From: Myxococcales bacterium
GTDB taxonomy: Bacteria; Myxococcota_A; Polyangia; Haliangiales; Haliangiaceae
Assembly (NCBI GenBank): GCA_028287135.1
Contig: JAQBQE010000019.1
Location: 1 to 64,000, forward strand
Length of the DNA: 64,000 nt
Direction: 5' to 3'
Under the pieces are notes generated by a model. That model saw only the letters and a program-made list of their open reading frames with translations. It was not told where the DNA came from and did no database searches. The position numbers were made by a program, and so were the translations under genes. Shown piece by piece: positions 49,363-57,384 of this stretch. Position 1 is the stretch's first letter, and each line of letters starts with the position of its first letter.

Positions 49363-50712
49363 GTGCGCACAGTGATTTTCTGGGTGGTGGCGGCGGTGGC
49401 AGCGTGTGGTCCCGCAGCGAGCGGAAACCATGGTGAGGGGGGAGGCGACGGCACCGAGACGCCGGCGCGCGACGCGCCCATCGGCTCGCAGATCGATGCG
49501 CCGCCATCGACGACCGCGGTCGCCCCGGGTGGCGAGTGCTCGTGCGACGCCGATTGCGCCGATGACGGAGCCCACGACGGCGTCTGCATCTACGGCGTGT
49601 GCATGACCAAGGCCTCAGGGGCGTGCGCCTCGGGCGGCTCGACGGCCGAGTGCCCCGCGGGCTCGCGCTGCTGGACCCTCGACGGGAGCGATGCCGGCCC
49701 GCTGTGCTGGCCCGATTGCGCCGCTCACACCTGCGGCCCCACCGGGGCGTGCGACGGGGATGGCTCGTGCGCTCCCGCGGCCGAGAGCAACTGCGATGCG
49801 ACGTGCGGCACCGCGTGCTCGTGTACCGAGACCTCGTGCGGCACCGGCAACCGCTGCGTCGGCGGTGAGTGCGTTCCCGATGTGATGACCGGTGGCGGCC
49901 CCGGCGCGGGCCCTGGCCCCGCATGCACCGGGCTGCCGACCCGCGACTGCACGGGCGCGACCTGCGGCCAGCTCGTCTCGTTCAACCCGCGCGCGAACAC
50001 CGCGTGGGACGACTACGCGATCAATGGTGAGACCGCCGCGAACCAGTACCGCAGCTATCTCCGCAAGGACCTGATGATGCTGATCTCGTACGCGACCTCG
50101 TTCACCGCCTGCAAGGCGGCCGCGTGGACCACCGGCAACGGCGGCACGCTCGGGCTCGGCGACATGAGCGAGGCCAACGGCGCGATCCCCGGCACGTCGA
50201 TCAACAGCCCGGGTCACCCCGCGGGCACGCACGTCAACGGCAACGACATCGACCTCGGCTACTACCAGACCGGAACGGCCAACAATCGCCTGCGCCCGAT
50301 CTGCAACCACATGAGCGGGACGCAGGACGCGCAGCACTGCGTGGCGGCTCCCGACAAGCTCGACGTGTGGCGCACGGCGCTGTTCCTCGGGAGCGCGTTC
50401 GAGAGCCCGCGCACGCGGGTGATCGGCGTCGATGGCCAGGCCGGCCCGCTGATCCTGTCGGCGATGGATCAGCTCTGCGCCGACGGGTGGCTGAGCGCAG
50501 CGGCCTGCAACAACGCCGTGCTCGCGTACGAGACCACCGACGGTGGGCAGGGCTGGTACTACTTCCATCATCACCACGCGCACATCAGCCTGAAGAGCGT
50601 CGCCGCTCTGCTCCCGGAGGACAGCGCGTGCGCCGTTCCGGGTGGCTGCATCACTACCGGCAAGGCGGTACCGCAGCGTCCACGCGGCCTGCATCGCGTC
50701 CGTCGCAAGTAG
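49363..50712 (+). CDS. LAS-type (MepA-like) zinc peptidase lipoprotein
   Basis: A 449-residue lipoprotein (lipobox VAAC, Cys15). Residues 58-172 hold about 20 Cys in short EGF-like spacings (GECSCDADCADD, 'NCDATCGTACSC'). The C-terminal domain from about 200 has the LAS metallopeptidase pattern: His290 and Asp297 in THVNGNDIDLGY and an HxH pair in FHHHHAHISL (His405, His407). MepA (M74) and M15 enzymes with this pattern cut peptidoglycan cross-links. Cell wall hydrolysis at the outer membrane is therefore likely. GTG at 49363 is chosen as the start of the signal. Confidence 0.75.
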   Translation: MRTVIFWVVAAVAACGPAASGNHGEGGGDGTETPARDAPIGSQIDAPPSTTAVAPGGECSCDADCADDGAHDGVCIYGVCMTKASGACASGGSTAECPAGSRCWTLDGSDAGPLCWPDCAAHTCGPTGACDGDGSCAPAAESNCDATCGTACSCTETSCGTGNRCVGGECVPDVMTGGGPGAGPGPACTGLPTRDCTGATCGQLVSFNPRANTAWDDYAINGETAANQYRSYLRKDLMMLISYATSFTACKAAAWTTGNGGTLGLGDMSEANGAIPGTSINSPGHPAGTHVNGNDIDLGYYQTGTANNRLRPICNHMSGTQDAQHCVAAPDKLDVWRTALFLGSAFESPRTRVIGVDGQAGPLILSAMDQLCADGWLSAAACNNAVLAYETTDGGQGWYYFHHHHAHISLKSVAALLPEDSACAVPGGCITTGKAVPQRPRGLHRVRRK

Positions 50713-50851
50713 CTCGAGGGCTCTCAGAGGGCCCGAAAACGCGGATCGAGTCATGGGGTGCCCGATTCGCGGTTGTGCAACTATCTGTAATTGTACGTAG
50801 AGCCCGGTTCACGTGCAGATGTCATACAGATGGGGCAAGGTAGCCACCCTA

Positions 50852-51100
50852 ATGGAGACCCAAAACGAGATGACCACCAACGACGACTCCGCCAACACGG
50901 GCACTGCCACGGGCCGTTACGCCGAGCTCCAGCAGCTCGTTGCGGGCATGGCTTCGGACTTCGAGAAGTTCTACAAGGACGGCAACAAGGCTGCTGGCAC
51001 CCGCGTTCGTAACGCGATGCAGGAGCTGAAGGCGTTTGCTCAGACCGTCCGTAACGAGGTTACGGAGCTGAAGAACAGCGCGACCAAGGAAACGGCGTAA
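50852..51100 (+). CDS. Histone H1-like HC1-type protein
   Basis: An 82-residue protein with a Thr/Asn/Ser-rich head and a helical region: 'ASDFEKFYKDGNKAAGTRVRNAMQELK', AFAQTVRNEVTELKNSATK. This matches the N-terminal domain of HC1-like histone proteins in chlamydiae and Myxococcota; the Lys/Ala-rich DNA-compacting tail is absent. Codons contain more A and T (cgtaac, aaggctgct) than those of its neighbours, as in highly expressed genes. The leader 50713-50851 is unusually AT-rich for this genome. ATG at 50852; ATG at 50870 also possible. Confidence 0.75.
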   Translation: METQNEMTTNDDSANTGTATGRYAELQQLVAGMASDFEKFYKDGNKAAGTRVRNAMQELKAFAQTVRNEVTELKNSATKETA

Positions 51101-51125
51101 GCCGCTTCCGGGAGCAGGGTCCTTC

Positions 51126-51491
51126 TCACTCCGCGAGGGTCGCGTCGCCCCCCGTATCGCGAGTCAGGTCCCAGCGACCGCCGTCGTCCTCGTCGTTCCC
51201 CACTCCCCACGTACCCTCGAGACTCCCGTCTCCGAGGGTCCATATGCCCCGGCCCTCGCCGCCGGGTTGCCTCCAGCGATAGCGCACCGTGCGACCTTCG
51301 ATGGTGCCGTCGATCGTCCCGCCACCGCAGCACACATAGCTGCCGGTGACGTGGCGACCGCGTTGCTGGAGGTGCACGTCGTCCCAGTTGCTCCCGTAAG
51401 GGCCGCTGACGTCGACCTGCGTGCTCGTGCTGGCGGCCGCGAGGGGCGCGAGGACGAGGGCGATCAGCAGAACCAGGAGGACGCGCTTCAT
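51126..51491 (-). CDS. Small exported protein of unknown function
   Basis: A 121-residue exported protein. Signal peptide MKRVLLVLLIALVLAPLAAA. The mature part is beta-rich with the pattern 'VDVSGPYGSNWDDVHLQQRG', HVTGSYVCCGGGTIDGTIEG, 'YRWRQPGGEGRGIWTL', 'SLEGTWGVGNDEDDGGRW', resembling small lipocalin-like domains that read 'l-G-tWsg'. The vicinal Cys pair is odd for that group. The ATG at 51491 starts the signal peptide. It is divergent from the small ORF at 51579. Confidence 0.72.
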   Translation of the reverse strand: MKRVLLVLLIALVLAPLAAASTSTQVDVSGPYGSNWDDVHLQQRGRHVTGSYVCCGGGTIDGTIEGRTVRYRWRQPGGEGRGIWTLGDGSLEGTWGVGNDEDDGGRWDLTRDTGGDATLAE

Positions 51492-51578
51492 CTGCGTTCC
51501 AACGCGCGAGCCGGCGCTTTCGTTCTGCGGAAGGGCGGGAGCAGCCTCCGTGAACTTCGCAGGTAGGATGCGCGGCGT

Positions 51579-51704
51579 ATGCGCGCATTCGTCGTGGGTC
51601 TTGCGGTGGCACTCCTTCCGGTGACGGCGAGCGCCACGAGCCGCGCGTTCCCATACCTGTTGCTCGGGTTTGCGTTCGAATCGGATCTGCTCGCCGTGGA
51701 CTGA
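51579..51704 (+). CDS. Possible 41-residue secreted peptide
   Basis: ATG at 51579 opens MRAFVVGLAVALLPVTASA, a complete signal peptide, followed by a 22-residue mature part (TSRAFPYLLLGFAFES then DLLAVD) and TGA at 51704. A caggtagga stretch lies 9-17 bases upstream. The signal-peptide character is good but the mature part is very short. It may be a real small secreted protein or the truncated start of one. The methyltransferase gene begins 13 bp later. Confidence 0.35.
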   Translation: MRAFVVGLAVALLPVTASATSRAFPYLLLGFAFESDLLAVD

Positions 51705-51717
51705 TAGGGTTACCGCG

Positions 51718-52539
51718 ATGGATCGCAATCCGCAGGCCGAGCAGATGGCGGACGAGTCGATGGTTCGCAACCTCGCCGCGCAGGCCGAGGCGATCTGGCC
51801 GCAGGAGCTGCCGATCATGCGCGGCCATCCGGTGCCCGCGAATCCGACGATCCTCGACGTGGGTTGTGGCACCGGCGAGATCACGTCGCGGCTCGCGGAG
51901 GTGTTCCCGACCGCGACGATCACGGGCGTCGATCTGATCGAGGCCCACCTCGAGCTCGCGCGTGCACGCTACCCGCAGCTGGCGGAGCGCGTGACGTTTC
52001 GCCAGGCGGATGCGTTCGAGCTGCCGTTCGCGGCAGCGTCGTTCGACCTGGTCGTGTGCCGACACATGCTGCAGGCGATCCCACATCCCGAGCGCGTGCT
52101 CGCGGAGATGGTGCGCGTCACCCGGCCCGGCGGCGTGTTGCACGTGATCCCCGAGGACTACGACATGATCCACGCCGCGCCGACCCGCCTCGATGTCGCC
52201 GCGTTCTGGCACGCCGCACCACGCGCCTACAGCGCCGCGACCGGCACCGATCTCCACATCGGCCGCAACATCTACCACCACCTGCGCGCACTCCCCGTCG
52301 AGGACATCCGGATCGACTACGTCGCGGTCGACACGCTGCGGGTCCCTCGCGCGACGTTCGCGTCGGTGTTCGAGGCCTGGCGCGACGGCTACACCGACGT
52401 GCTCGCGCAGCACCTCGGCTGGCCCGAGGCCAAGGTTCGCGACCACTTCGAGGCGATGATCGAGTGCATCCGCGACCCCGATGGCTTCGCCCTGTGGGTC
52501 GTCCCCGTGGTCTCGGCGCGCATCCGCGCTGCGTGCTAG
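51718..52539 (+). CDS. Class I SAM-dependent methyltransferase
   Basis: A 273-residue methyltransferase. The SAM-binding loop is ILDVGCGTGEIT (about residues 45-56), motif II GVDLIEAH, motif IV 'SFDLVVCRHMLQAIPHPE', and motif post-IV 'VTRPGGVLHVIPEDYDMIH'. The C-terminal part contains 'VVPVVSARIRAAC'. The pattern is that of the Methyltransf_25/11 type acting on small molecules; the substrate is not known. It is the first of three methyltransferase genes in a row on the plus strand, with an 11-bp gap to the next. Confidence 0.85.
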   Translation: MDRNPQAEQMADESMVRNLAAQAEAIWPQELPIMRGHPVPANPTILDVGCGTGEITSRLAEVFPTATITGVDLIEAHLELARARYPQLAERVTFRQADAFELPFAAASFDLVVCRHMLQAIPHPERVLAEMVRVTRPGGVLHVIPEDYDMIHAAPTRLDVAAFWHAAPRAYSAATGTDLHIGRNIYHHLRALPVEDIRIDYVAVDTLRVPRATFASVFEAWRDGYTDVLAQHLGWPEAKVRDHFEAMIECIRDPDGFALWVVPVVSARIRAAC

Positions 52540-52550
52540 CGTCAGTCGCG

Positions 52551-53180
52551 ATGCAGCCCGAGTTCTGGAAGGATCGCTGGAGCGAAGGCAAGATCGGCTT
52601 CCACGAGGGCAGGCCGAATGACTTCCTCGAGCGTCACGGCACAAGGATCGCCGATCGCCGGCGCGTGCTGGTCCCGCTGTGCGGGAAGGCCGAGGATCTC
52701 GCCTACCTCGCTGCTCGCCACCATCAGGTGATCGGCATCGAGCTCGTGGAGGACGCGGTCAAGTCGTTCTTCGCGGAGCATGCGATGACCCCGACGGTCG
52801 AGCGACGTGGACCGATCACGCAGTACAGCTGCGACGTGGTCACGATCTTCGCGGGCGATCTGTTCGCGATCTCGAGCGCCGACGTCGGAGCGATCGATGC
52901 GATCTACGACCGCGCCGCGCTGATCGCGCTGCCACCGGCGATGCGGCGCCGCTACATCGACCACCTCCACCTGCTGGTGCCGCCCCGCACGCCGACCTTG
53001 CTGGTCACGCTCGAGTACCCGCAGGACAGGTTCGAGGGCCCTCCGCATGCGGTGCTCGAGGCCGAGGTCCGCTCGCTGTACACGACGGTCGAGAAGATCG
53101 ACGAGCGCCCTGCCCTCGGTGGCAGGATCGCGGAGAGCGGGCTGGGGGCGATCGAGCGCTGCTACCTGGCGCGCCTGTGA
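52551..53180 (+). CDS. tpm: Thiopurine S-methyltransferase family protein
   Basis: A 209-residue TPMT-family methyltransferase. The N-terminus 'FWKDRWSEGKIGFHEGRPN' (in pieces FWKDRW and IGFHEG) and 'VLVPLCGKAEDLAYLAARHH' (VLVPLCGKAEDL) are the TPMT signature, followed by GIELVEDAV, 'YDRAALIALPPAMRRRY' and 'LVTLEYPQDRFEGPP'. Bacterial Tpm enzymes methylate thiols and oxidised selenium or tellurium compounds to volatile forms. The ATG at 52551 has no strong site. Its stop overlaps the GTG of the next methyltransferase (GTGA). Confidence 0.88.
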   Translation: MQPEFWKDRWSEGKIGFHEGRPNDFLERHGTRIADRRRVLVPLCGKAEDLAYLAARHHQVIGIELVEDAVKSFFAEHAMTPTVERRGPITQYSCDVVTIFAGDLFAISSADVGAIDAIYDRAALIALPPAMRRRYIDHLHLLVPPRTPTLLVTLEYPQDRFEGPPHAVLEAEVRSLYTTVEKIDERPALGGRIAESGLGAIERCYLARL

Positions 53181-53767
53181 AGAAGCACGCGCCGGCGTTC
53201 GAGCGCAATCACGAGCCGATCCGCGAGGTGCTCGCGCGCGAGCTGCCGGCGACCGGAACCGTGCTCGAGATCGCGAGCGGAACCGGTCAGCACGCATGTG
53301 CCTTCGCGTCGGCGTTTCCGGATCTGACCTGGCAGCCCACGGATCCCGACCCGACCTCGCTCGCCAGCATCGCTGCATGGCGCGACGAGCTCGCGCTGCC
53401 GAACCTGCTCCCACCCGTGCGGCTCGACGTCACCGAGATGCCGTGGCCCGTCGACGCTGCCGACGTGATCATGTGCATCAACATGATCCACATCGCGCCG
53501 TGGGAAGCAGCACTCGCGCTGTTCGCCGGCGCCGGTCGCCTGCTCGCGCCGGGCGCCCTGCTCTACCTCTACGGTCCGTATCGGTTCGACGGCACGACCG
53601 CGCCCTCGAATGAGGACTTCGACCGCTCGCTGCGCTCCCGTGATCCGCGCTGGGGTGTACGCGAGGTTCGCGAGCTCGGCGCGGCGGCGGGCGAGCACGG
53701 CCTCGTGATGCGCGGCGTGGTCGCGATGCCCGCGAACAATCACTCGCTGCTGTTCCGGCGCGTGTGA
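53177..53767 (+). CDS. DUF938 family SAM-dependent methyltransferase
   Basis: A 196-residue protein of DUF938 (METTL26-like). The start KKHAPAFERNHEPIREVL, SAM loop VLEIASGTGQHA (about residues 29-40), 'WQPTDPDPTSLASI' and 'DVIMCINMIHIAPWEA', then 'LYLYGPYRFDG', follow the family closely. GTG at 53177 overlaps the preceding stop by four bases. It is third in a methyltransferase run. Substrate unknown. It is convergent with, and one base away from, the HAD-ATPase gene. Confidence 0.85.
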   Translation: MKKHAPAFERNHEPIREVLARELPATGTVLEIASGTGQHACAFASAFPDLTWQPTDPDPTSLASIAAWRDELALPNLLPPVRLDVTEMPWPVDAADVIMCINMIHIAPWEAALALFAGAGRLLAPGALLYLYGPYRFDGTTAPSNEDFDRSLRSRDPRWGVREVRELGAAAGEHGLVMRGVVAMPANNHSLLFRRV

Positions 53768-53768
53768 G

Positions 53769-55496
53769 CTAATCGACGAGCCCGCTCGGCTTGTCGGAGG
53801 GCAGCGTGTAGCGCTTGTCGATCGCGGCCTTGATCGCCTCGCGGCTGGCGGCGGCGGAGACCGCGGTGTCGGCCTCGATCCGTGCGATCTCGTCGCTGAG
53901 CTCGCCGTCCTTGACCTCGGTGCGAATCCACCGCGAGTACTCGCCCTTGCGGAGATGGAACAGCCAGGTCTCGTCATCGACACCGATGCCGATCTGGATG
54001 AACAGCTGGAGGTTGTGAGCCTTGAGGTTCAGCCGACCGTCGGCCCCGCGGAAGAAGAAGCTGCGGTCGTGGCCGAGGTTGCCCTCGGTGTACTTCCGCG
54101 AGTGCCGGGTCCGCTCCATCTTCGGCTTCTCGGTCACGACCTCGATCGGGTTCTCGCCGATCTTCCAGTACATGGTGTGACCCGGCGCGAGCTTCTCGAT
54201 CGGAGCCACCGGCGGGAGGGTCAGACCTGCGACCTCGGCAAACTCGCGCAGCGTCTGCTCGGGATGCTCACCCACGGCGAGCACCGTGTCGATCGTCGAG
54301 AGGATGCCACCGGCGACGCTGCCGGGATGCACGGTGATGTAGACGGTGCCGTGAGCGCGCAGCGTCATCTCCTCGGCGGGCTGCCAGGAGGCCGGCAGCA
54401 TGTGATGCGCCTCGTCGATCACGAGCCAGTGCGGCCGCCCGGTGCGCGCGCGCAGATCGCCGATCGCGGGGAGTAGCTGCGCGAAGAACTCCGGTCGATG
54501 CTCGACGGAGACGCCGAGCATGTTGACGACGCAGTTGTCCTGCGCATCGCGCAGCACGTCCATGACCTCCTCGACGAGGGGCGCCCGCTTGTGGCTGCCG
54601 AGCACGACCGCGATCTCGACGCTCGCGTAATCACCCTCGGGATCGACGATCGCGAACTGATAGCCGTGCTTGCACAGGCGCTCGAGCAGGCCGGTCGTCA
54701 GGGTCGACTTGCCGCTGCCCGACGTGCCGCAGACCATGATGTTGGCCGAGTACGGATCGATGCTGATCTCGCGATCGCCGTGACGGCCGAGCAGCACGCG
54801 GTGCCGCTTGAGGCGGTTGGCGCGGGTGATCAGGTCGTTCGCGATCAGGTGCTCGACCAGCTCGCTGACACCCATCCCGTGATGGTGCTCGGTGACGAAG
54901 TCCGCGGTCTGCTTGAGGGACGGCAGCGCGTTCGCGACCGCGACGCCGCACTCGCAAGCGGTCAGCAGCGCGTGATCGTTCTCCGCGTCACCGACGCCCA
55001 CGACGTTGTGCGGCGACAGGCCGAGCTCGGTGAGCGCGACCTGGAGCCCGCTCGCCTTGTTGACGCCGGGCGGCAGGATCATGACCGACCCCTTGTTGAA
55101 GATGACCTGGAGCTCGAGCCCCTGATCCCGGATCACGCCGAGCACCTTGTCCTGATGCGGTTCCCAGGTCGCCACGATCACGCGACCGACCGAGATCCGC
55201 GTGACGCCACGGCGCACGAGCTCGGCCACGAACGCCGCCGACGGTCCCGCAGCGACCGTCCGCACGTCCTTGGTCGCCGGCTCGTAGATCACGCCGCCGT
55301 TCTCCGCGACGATCCGATCGAACACCTCGGGATGGGGCAGGAGCTCGAGCAGCTCGTCGAGCTCGCGACCGGTCACCATGATCAACCGGCGACCCGACTC
55401 CTTGAGCCTGCGCAGCGCTGCCCACGTCGGCTCGTCGATCTTGCCGTGGTGAGCGAGCGTGCCGTCGTAGTCGGCAGCCAGAGCGTGGTAACGCAT
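53769..55496 (-). CDS. HAD phosphatase fused to HerA/DUF87-type ATPase
   Basis: A 575-residue two-domain protein. Residues 1-215 are a Cof-type HAD hydrolase: Asp9/Asp11 in ADYDGTL, 'VTGR' (41-44), Lys146 in VNKASGL and GVGDAEND (167-174). Residues 230-575 hold a HerA/FtsK-like ATPase: Walker A GTSGSGKST (257-265), 'FAIVDPEGDY', and Walker B HWLVIDEAHHM (356-366). The C-terminus has 'GHDRSFFFRG' and WLFHLRKGEYSRW. The order phosphatase then ATPase is unusual; the ATPase could act on DNA or be a signalling/chaperone part. ATG at 55496 is preferred over the start at 55511. Confidence 0.85.
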   Translation of the reverse strand: MRYHALAADYDGTLAHHGKIDEPTWAALRRLKESGRRLIMVTGRELDELLELLPHPEVFDRIVAENGGVIYEPATKDVRTVAAGPSAAFVAELVRRGVTRISVGRVIVATWEPHQDKVLGVIRDQGLELQVIFNKGSVMILPPGVNKASGLQVALTELGLSPHNVVGVGDAENDHALLTACECGVAVANALPSLKQTADFVTEHHHGMGVSELVEHLIANDLITRANRLKRHRVLLGRHGDREISIDPYSANIMVCGTSGSGKSTLTTGLLERLCKHGYQFAIVDPEGDYASVEIAVVLGSHKRAPLVEEVMDVLRDAQDNCVVNMLGVSVEHRPEFFAQLLPAIGDLRARTGRPHWLVIDEAHHMLPASWQPAEEMTLRAHGTVYITVHPGSVAGGILSTIDTVLAVGEHPEQTLREFAEVAGLTLPPVAPIEKLAPGHTMYWKIGENPIEVVTEKPKMERTRHSRKYTEGNLGHDRSFFFRGADGRLNLKAHNLQLFIQIGIGVDDETWLFHLRKGEYSRWIRTEVKDGELSDEIARIEADTAVSAAASREAIKAAIDKRYTLPSDKPSGLVD

Positions 55497-55576
55497 CGTC
55501 CTTCCCTGCATACCCCTTGTCAGGGGTCCTTGCGGAGATGGATGCGGGGGCTCACCCGGGCATCACGCTGCGGAAA

Positions 55577-55885
55577 TCACAGAGCAAGATCGACCAGCGG
55601 CGCGTCGAACTGCACCGCGGTGAGGAACCGGAAGATGTTGTCCGGATGCTCGTCGGTGTCGGTGCGGACCACGTGCCCCGCGGTGGATCCCTTGCGATGC
55701 GCGACCTTGAACATCAGCGTCACGCGTTCACCGACCTCGAACTTCGACAGGCTGTGGAACAGGACGCCGCTCGCGCTGACGTCCCGGATCACGCCCACCC
55801 GATCACGCCGGACCGCGGTGCTCACGCTGACCGGCACCTGGATCGGGTGGCGTTCGAAGTGGCGGCGGTTCGGGGTCGGGTTCAT
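55577..55885 (-). CDS. PilZ domain protein
   Basis: A 102-residue single PilZ domain. The c-di-GMP signature is present: RRHFERHPI for the RxxxR box (residues 7-11) and RDVSASGVLF for the D/NxSxxG box (34-43). 'VGERVTLMFKV' and 'FLTAVQFDAP' give the beta barrel. It probably binds c-di-GMP and regulates by protein contact. The gene is 3 bp after the M16 peptidase pair, so it may be cotranscribed with them. Confidence 0.9.
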   Translation of the reverse strand: MNPTPNRRHFERHPIQVPVSVSTAVRRDRVGVIRDVSASGVLFHSLSKFEVGERVTLMFKVAHRKGSTAGHVVRTDTDEHPDNIFRFLTAVQFDAPLVDLAL

Positions 55886-55887
55886 GT

Positions 55888-57384
55888 CTAGTTCTTCGTC
55901 GCCGCGAGGGGCATTCCGTAGAGGTCGTACATCGCCGGCTGGCCGAGCTCGAGCTTGTCGAGATCCGCGCGCACTTTCGACATGTCACCGACGATCGAGA
56001 TTACGAGCTTTTTAGCAGGTGCCACCGCCTTGGCGATCGACTTGACGTCCTTCGCGGTGATCCTGCGAACGCTGTCGGCGTACCGCGTGTACCAGTCATC
56101 GGGGAGCCCGAACAACGCGAGCTCTGCGAAGGCGTCCGCCGTGCCCGTGTTGGTGTCGAATCGCGCAGGTAGCGCGCGAATCAGGTTCTGCTTCGATTTC
56201 TCGAGCTCCTCCGCCGGCACGTCCGTGGTTGCGAGATCCTCGACCATCTTCAGCGTCTCCGAGATGCCCTGACCGGTTGACGGCGTGACGATCGCGGTCG
56301 CGATCACGAACGGACCGCGCGCCAGGCGCCAGTCCATGCTCGCGCCCGCGCCGTAGGTGATGCCGAGCTGCTCGCGCAGGCGCTGGACGAGGCGGCTGGT
56401 GAAGCCGTCGCCGAGCGTGGTCCGGAACACCTCGAACGCGAAGAACCGCGTGTCCTTGCGATCCGGACCGATGATCCCGATCCGCACGTCCGACTGCGCC
56501 GCATCCTTGCGATCGACGAGCAGCAGGCGGCTCCCGATCTTCGCTGGCGTCGCGACGACCTTGCCCGGCTTCTTCGCACCGGCCGGCTTCCACGCGCCGA
56601 GGCCGGCATCGAGCTTGGCCTTGAACGCGACCGGATCGACGTCACCGACGACGACGAGCGTCATCGCGGCCGGATTCCAGCGCTCCTTGTAGAACGTCCG
56701 CACGTCGGCGGCGCCGAGGTTCTTGAACTCCTCGCGGATGCCGCTCGTCGGGTGGCCGTAGGCGCTCGACATCCCGAAGATCGCGGCGTTCAGCATGATC
56801 GACGCGACCTCGCGCGGCCGGTCACGGCGCAGCTCGAGCGCGGTCATCCGATCGCCTTTGACCCGCTCCACTTCCTTGTCGTCGAACGCGGGCTGCATGA
56901 TGATCTTCGACGCGAGATCGAGCGTCTGATCGAGCGTCTTGGCGAGCGTGGTGACCGAGACGTACGAGGCGTCGACATCGGCGTAGATGCCGATCCCGGC
57001 GCCGAGCCGGTCGGTCTCCTCCGCGATCCCGATCGCGGACAGCCCGCCGGCGCCTTCATCGAGCAGATCCGCGGTGAATGACGCGAGGCCGCCCTTGCCC
57101 TTGGGATCGTTCGACGAGCCCGCGCCCGGGATCACGATCGACATCGAGACGATCGGCAGCTTGTGGTTCTCGACCACGAGCAGCGACATCCCGTTCTTCA
57201 GCTTGAGGCGCTTGGCCACCGGCGGCTTGAACTTCGGCTCGGTGGTCGGCGCCGGTGGCTTGGTCCAGTCGGAGATCCCCGACTGATCGAAGACCGAGGC
57301 CGGCGGCGGAGCCGGGACGCGCTTGGCGAACGCGGTCGGGGCGGAAGCGAGGAGGACGATCGAGATCAGGCTGGCGGTACGCAT
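55888..57384 (-). CDS. M16 family peptidase-like protein, inactive zinc site
   Basis: A 498-residue exported M16 protein. Signal peptide to about residue 20 (ASAPTAFA). The N-terminal M16 domain lacks HxxEH: its place is taken by ASFTADLLDEGAGG. The C-terminal domain keeps the Arg/Tyr motif 'FTSRLVQRLREQLGITYGAG'. It is the partner type that binds substrate and pairs with an active subunit, as in PqqL-like and MPP-alpha/beta pairs. The start shares one base with the stop of the active gene (TGATG), in line with 1:1 synthesis. It acts in the periplasm. Confidence 0.87.
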   Translation of the reverse strand: MRTASLISIVLLASAPTAFAKRVPAPPPASVFDQSGISDWTKPPAPTTEPKFKPPVAKRLKLKNGMSLLVVENHKLPIVSMSIVIPGAGSSNDPKGKGGLASFTADLLDEGAGGLSAIGIAEETDRLGAGIGIYADVDASYVSVTTLAKTLDQTLDLASKIIMQPAFDDKEVERVKGDRMTALELRRDRPREVASIMLNAAIFGMSSAYGHPTSGIREEFKNLGAADVRTFYKERWNPAAMTLVVVGDVDPVAFKAKLDAGLGAWKPAGAKKPGKVVATPAKIGSRLLLVDRKDAAQSDVRIGIIGPDRKDTRFFAFEVFRTTLGDGFTSRLVQRLREQLGITYGAGASMDWRLARGPFVIATAIVTPSTGQGISETLKMVEDLATTDVPAEELEKSKQNLIRALPARFDTNTGTADAFAELALFGLPDDWYTRYADSVRRITAKDVKSIAKAVAPAKKLVISIVGDMSKVRADLDKLELGQPAMYDLYGMPLAATKN

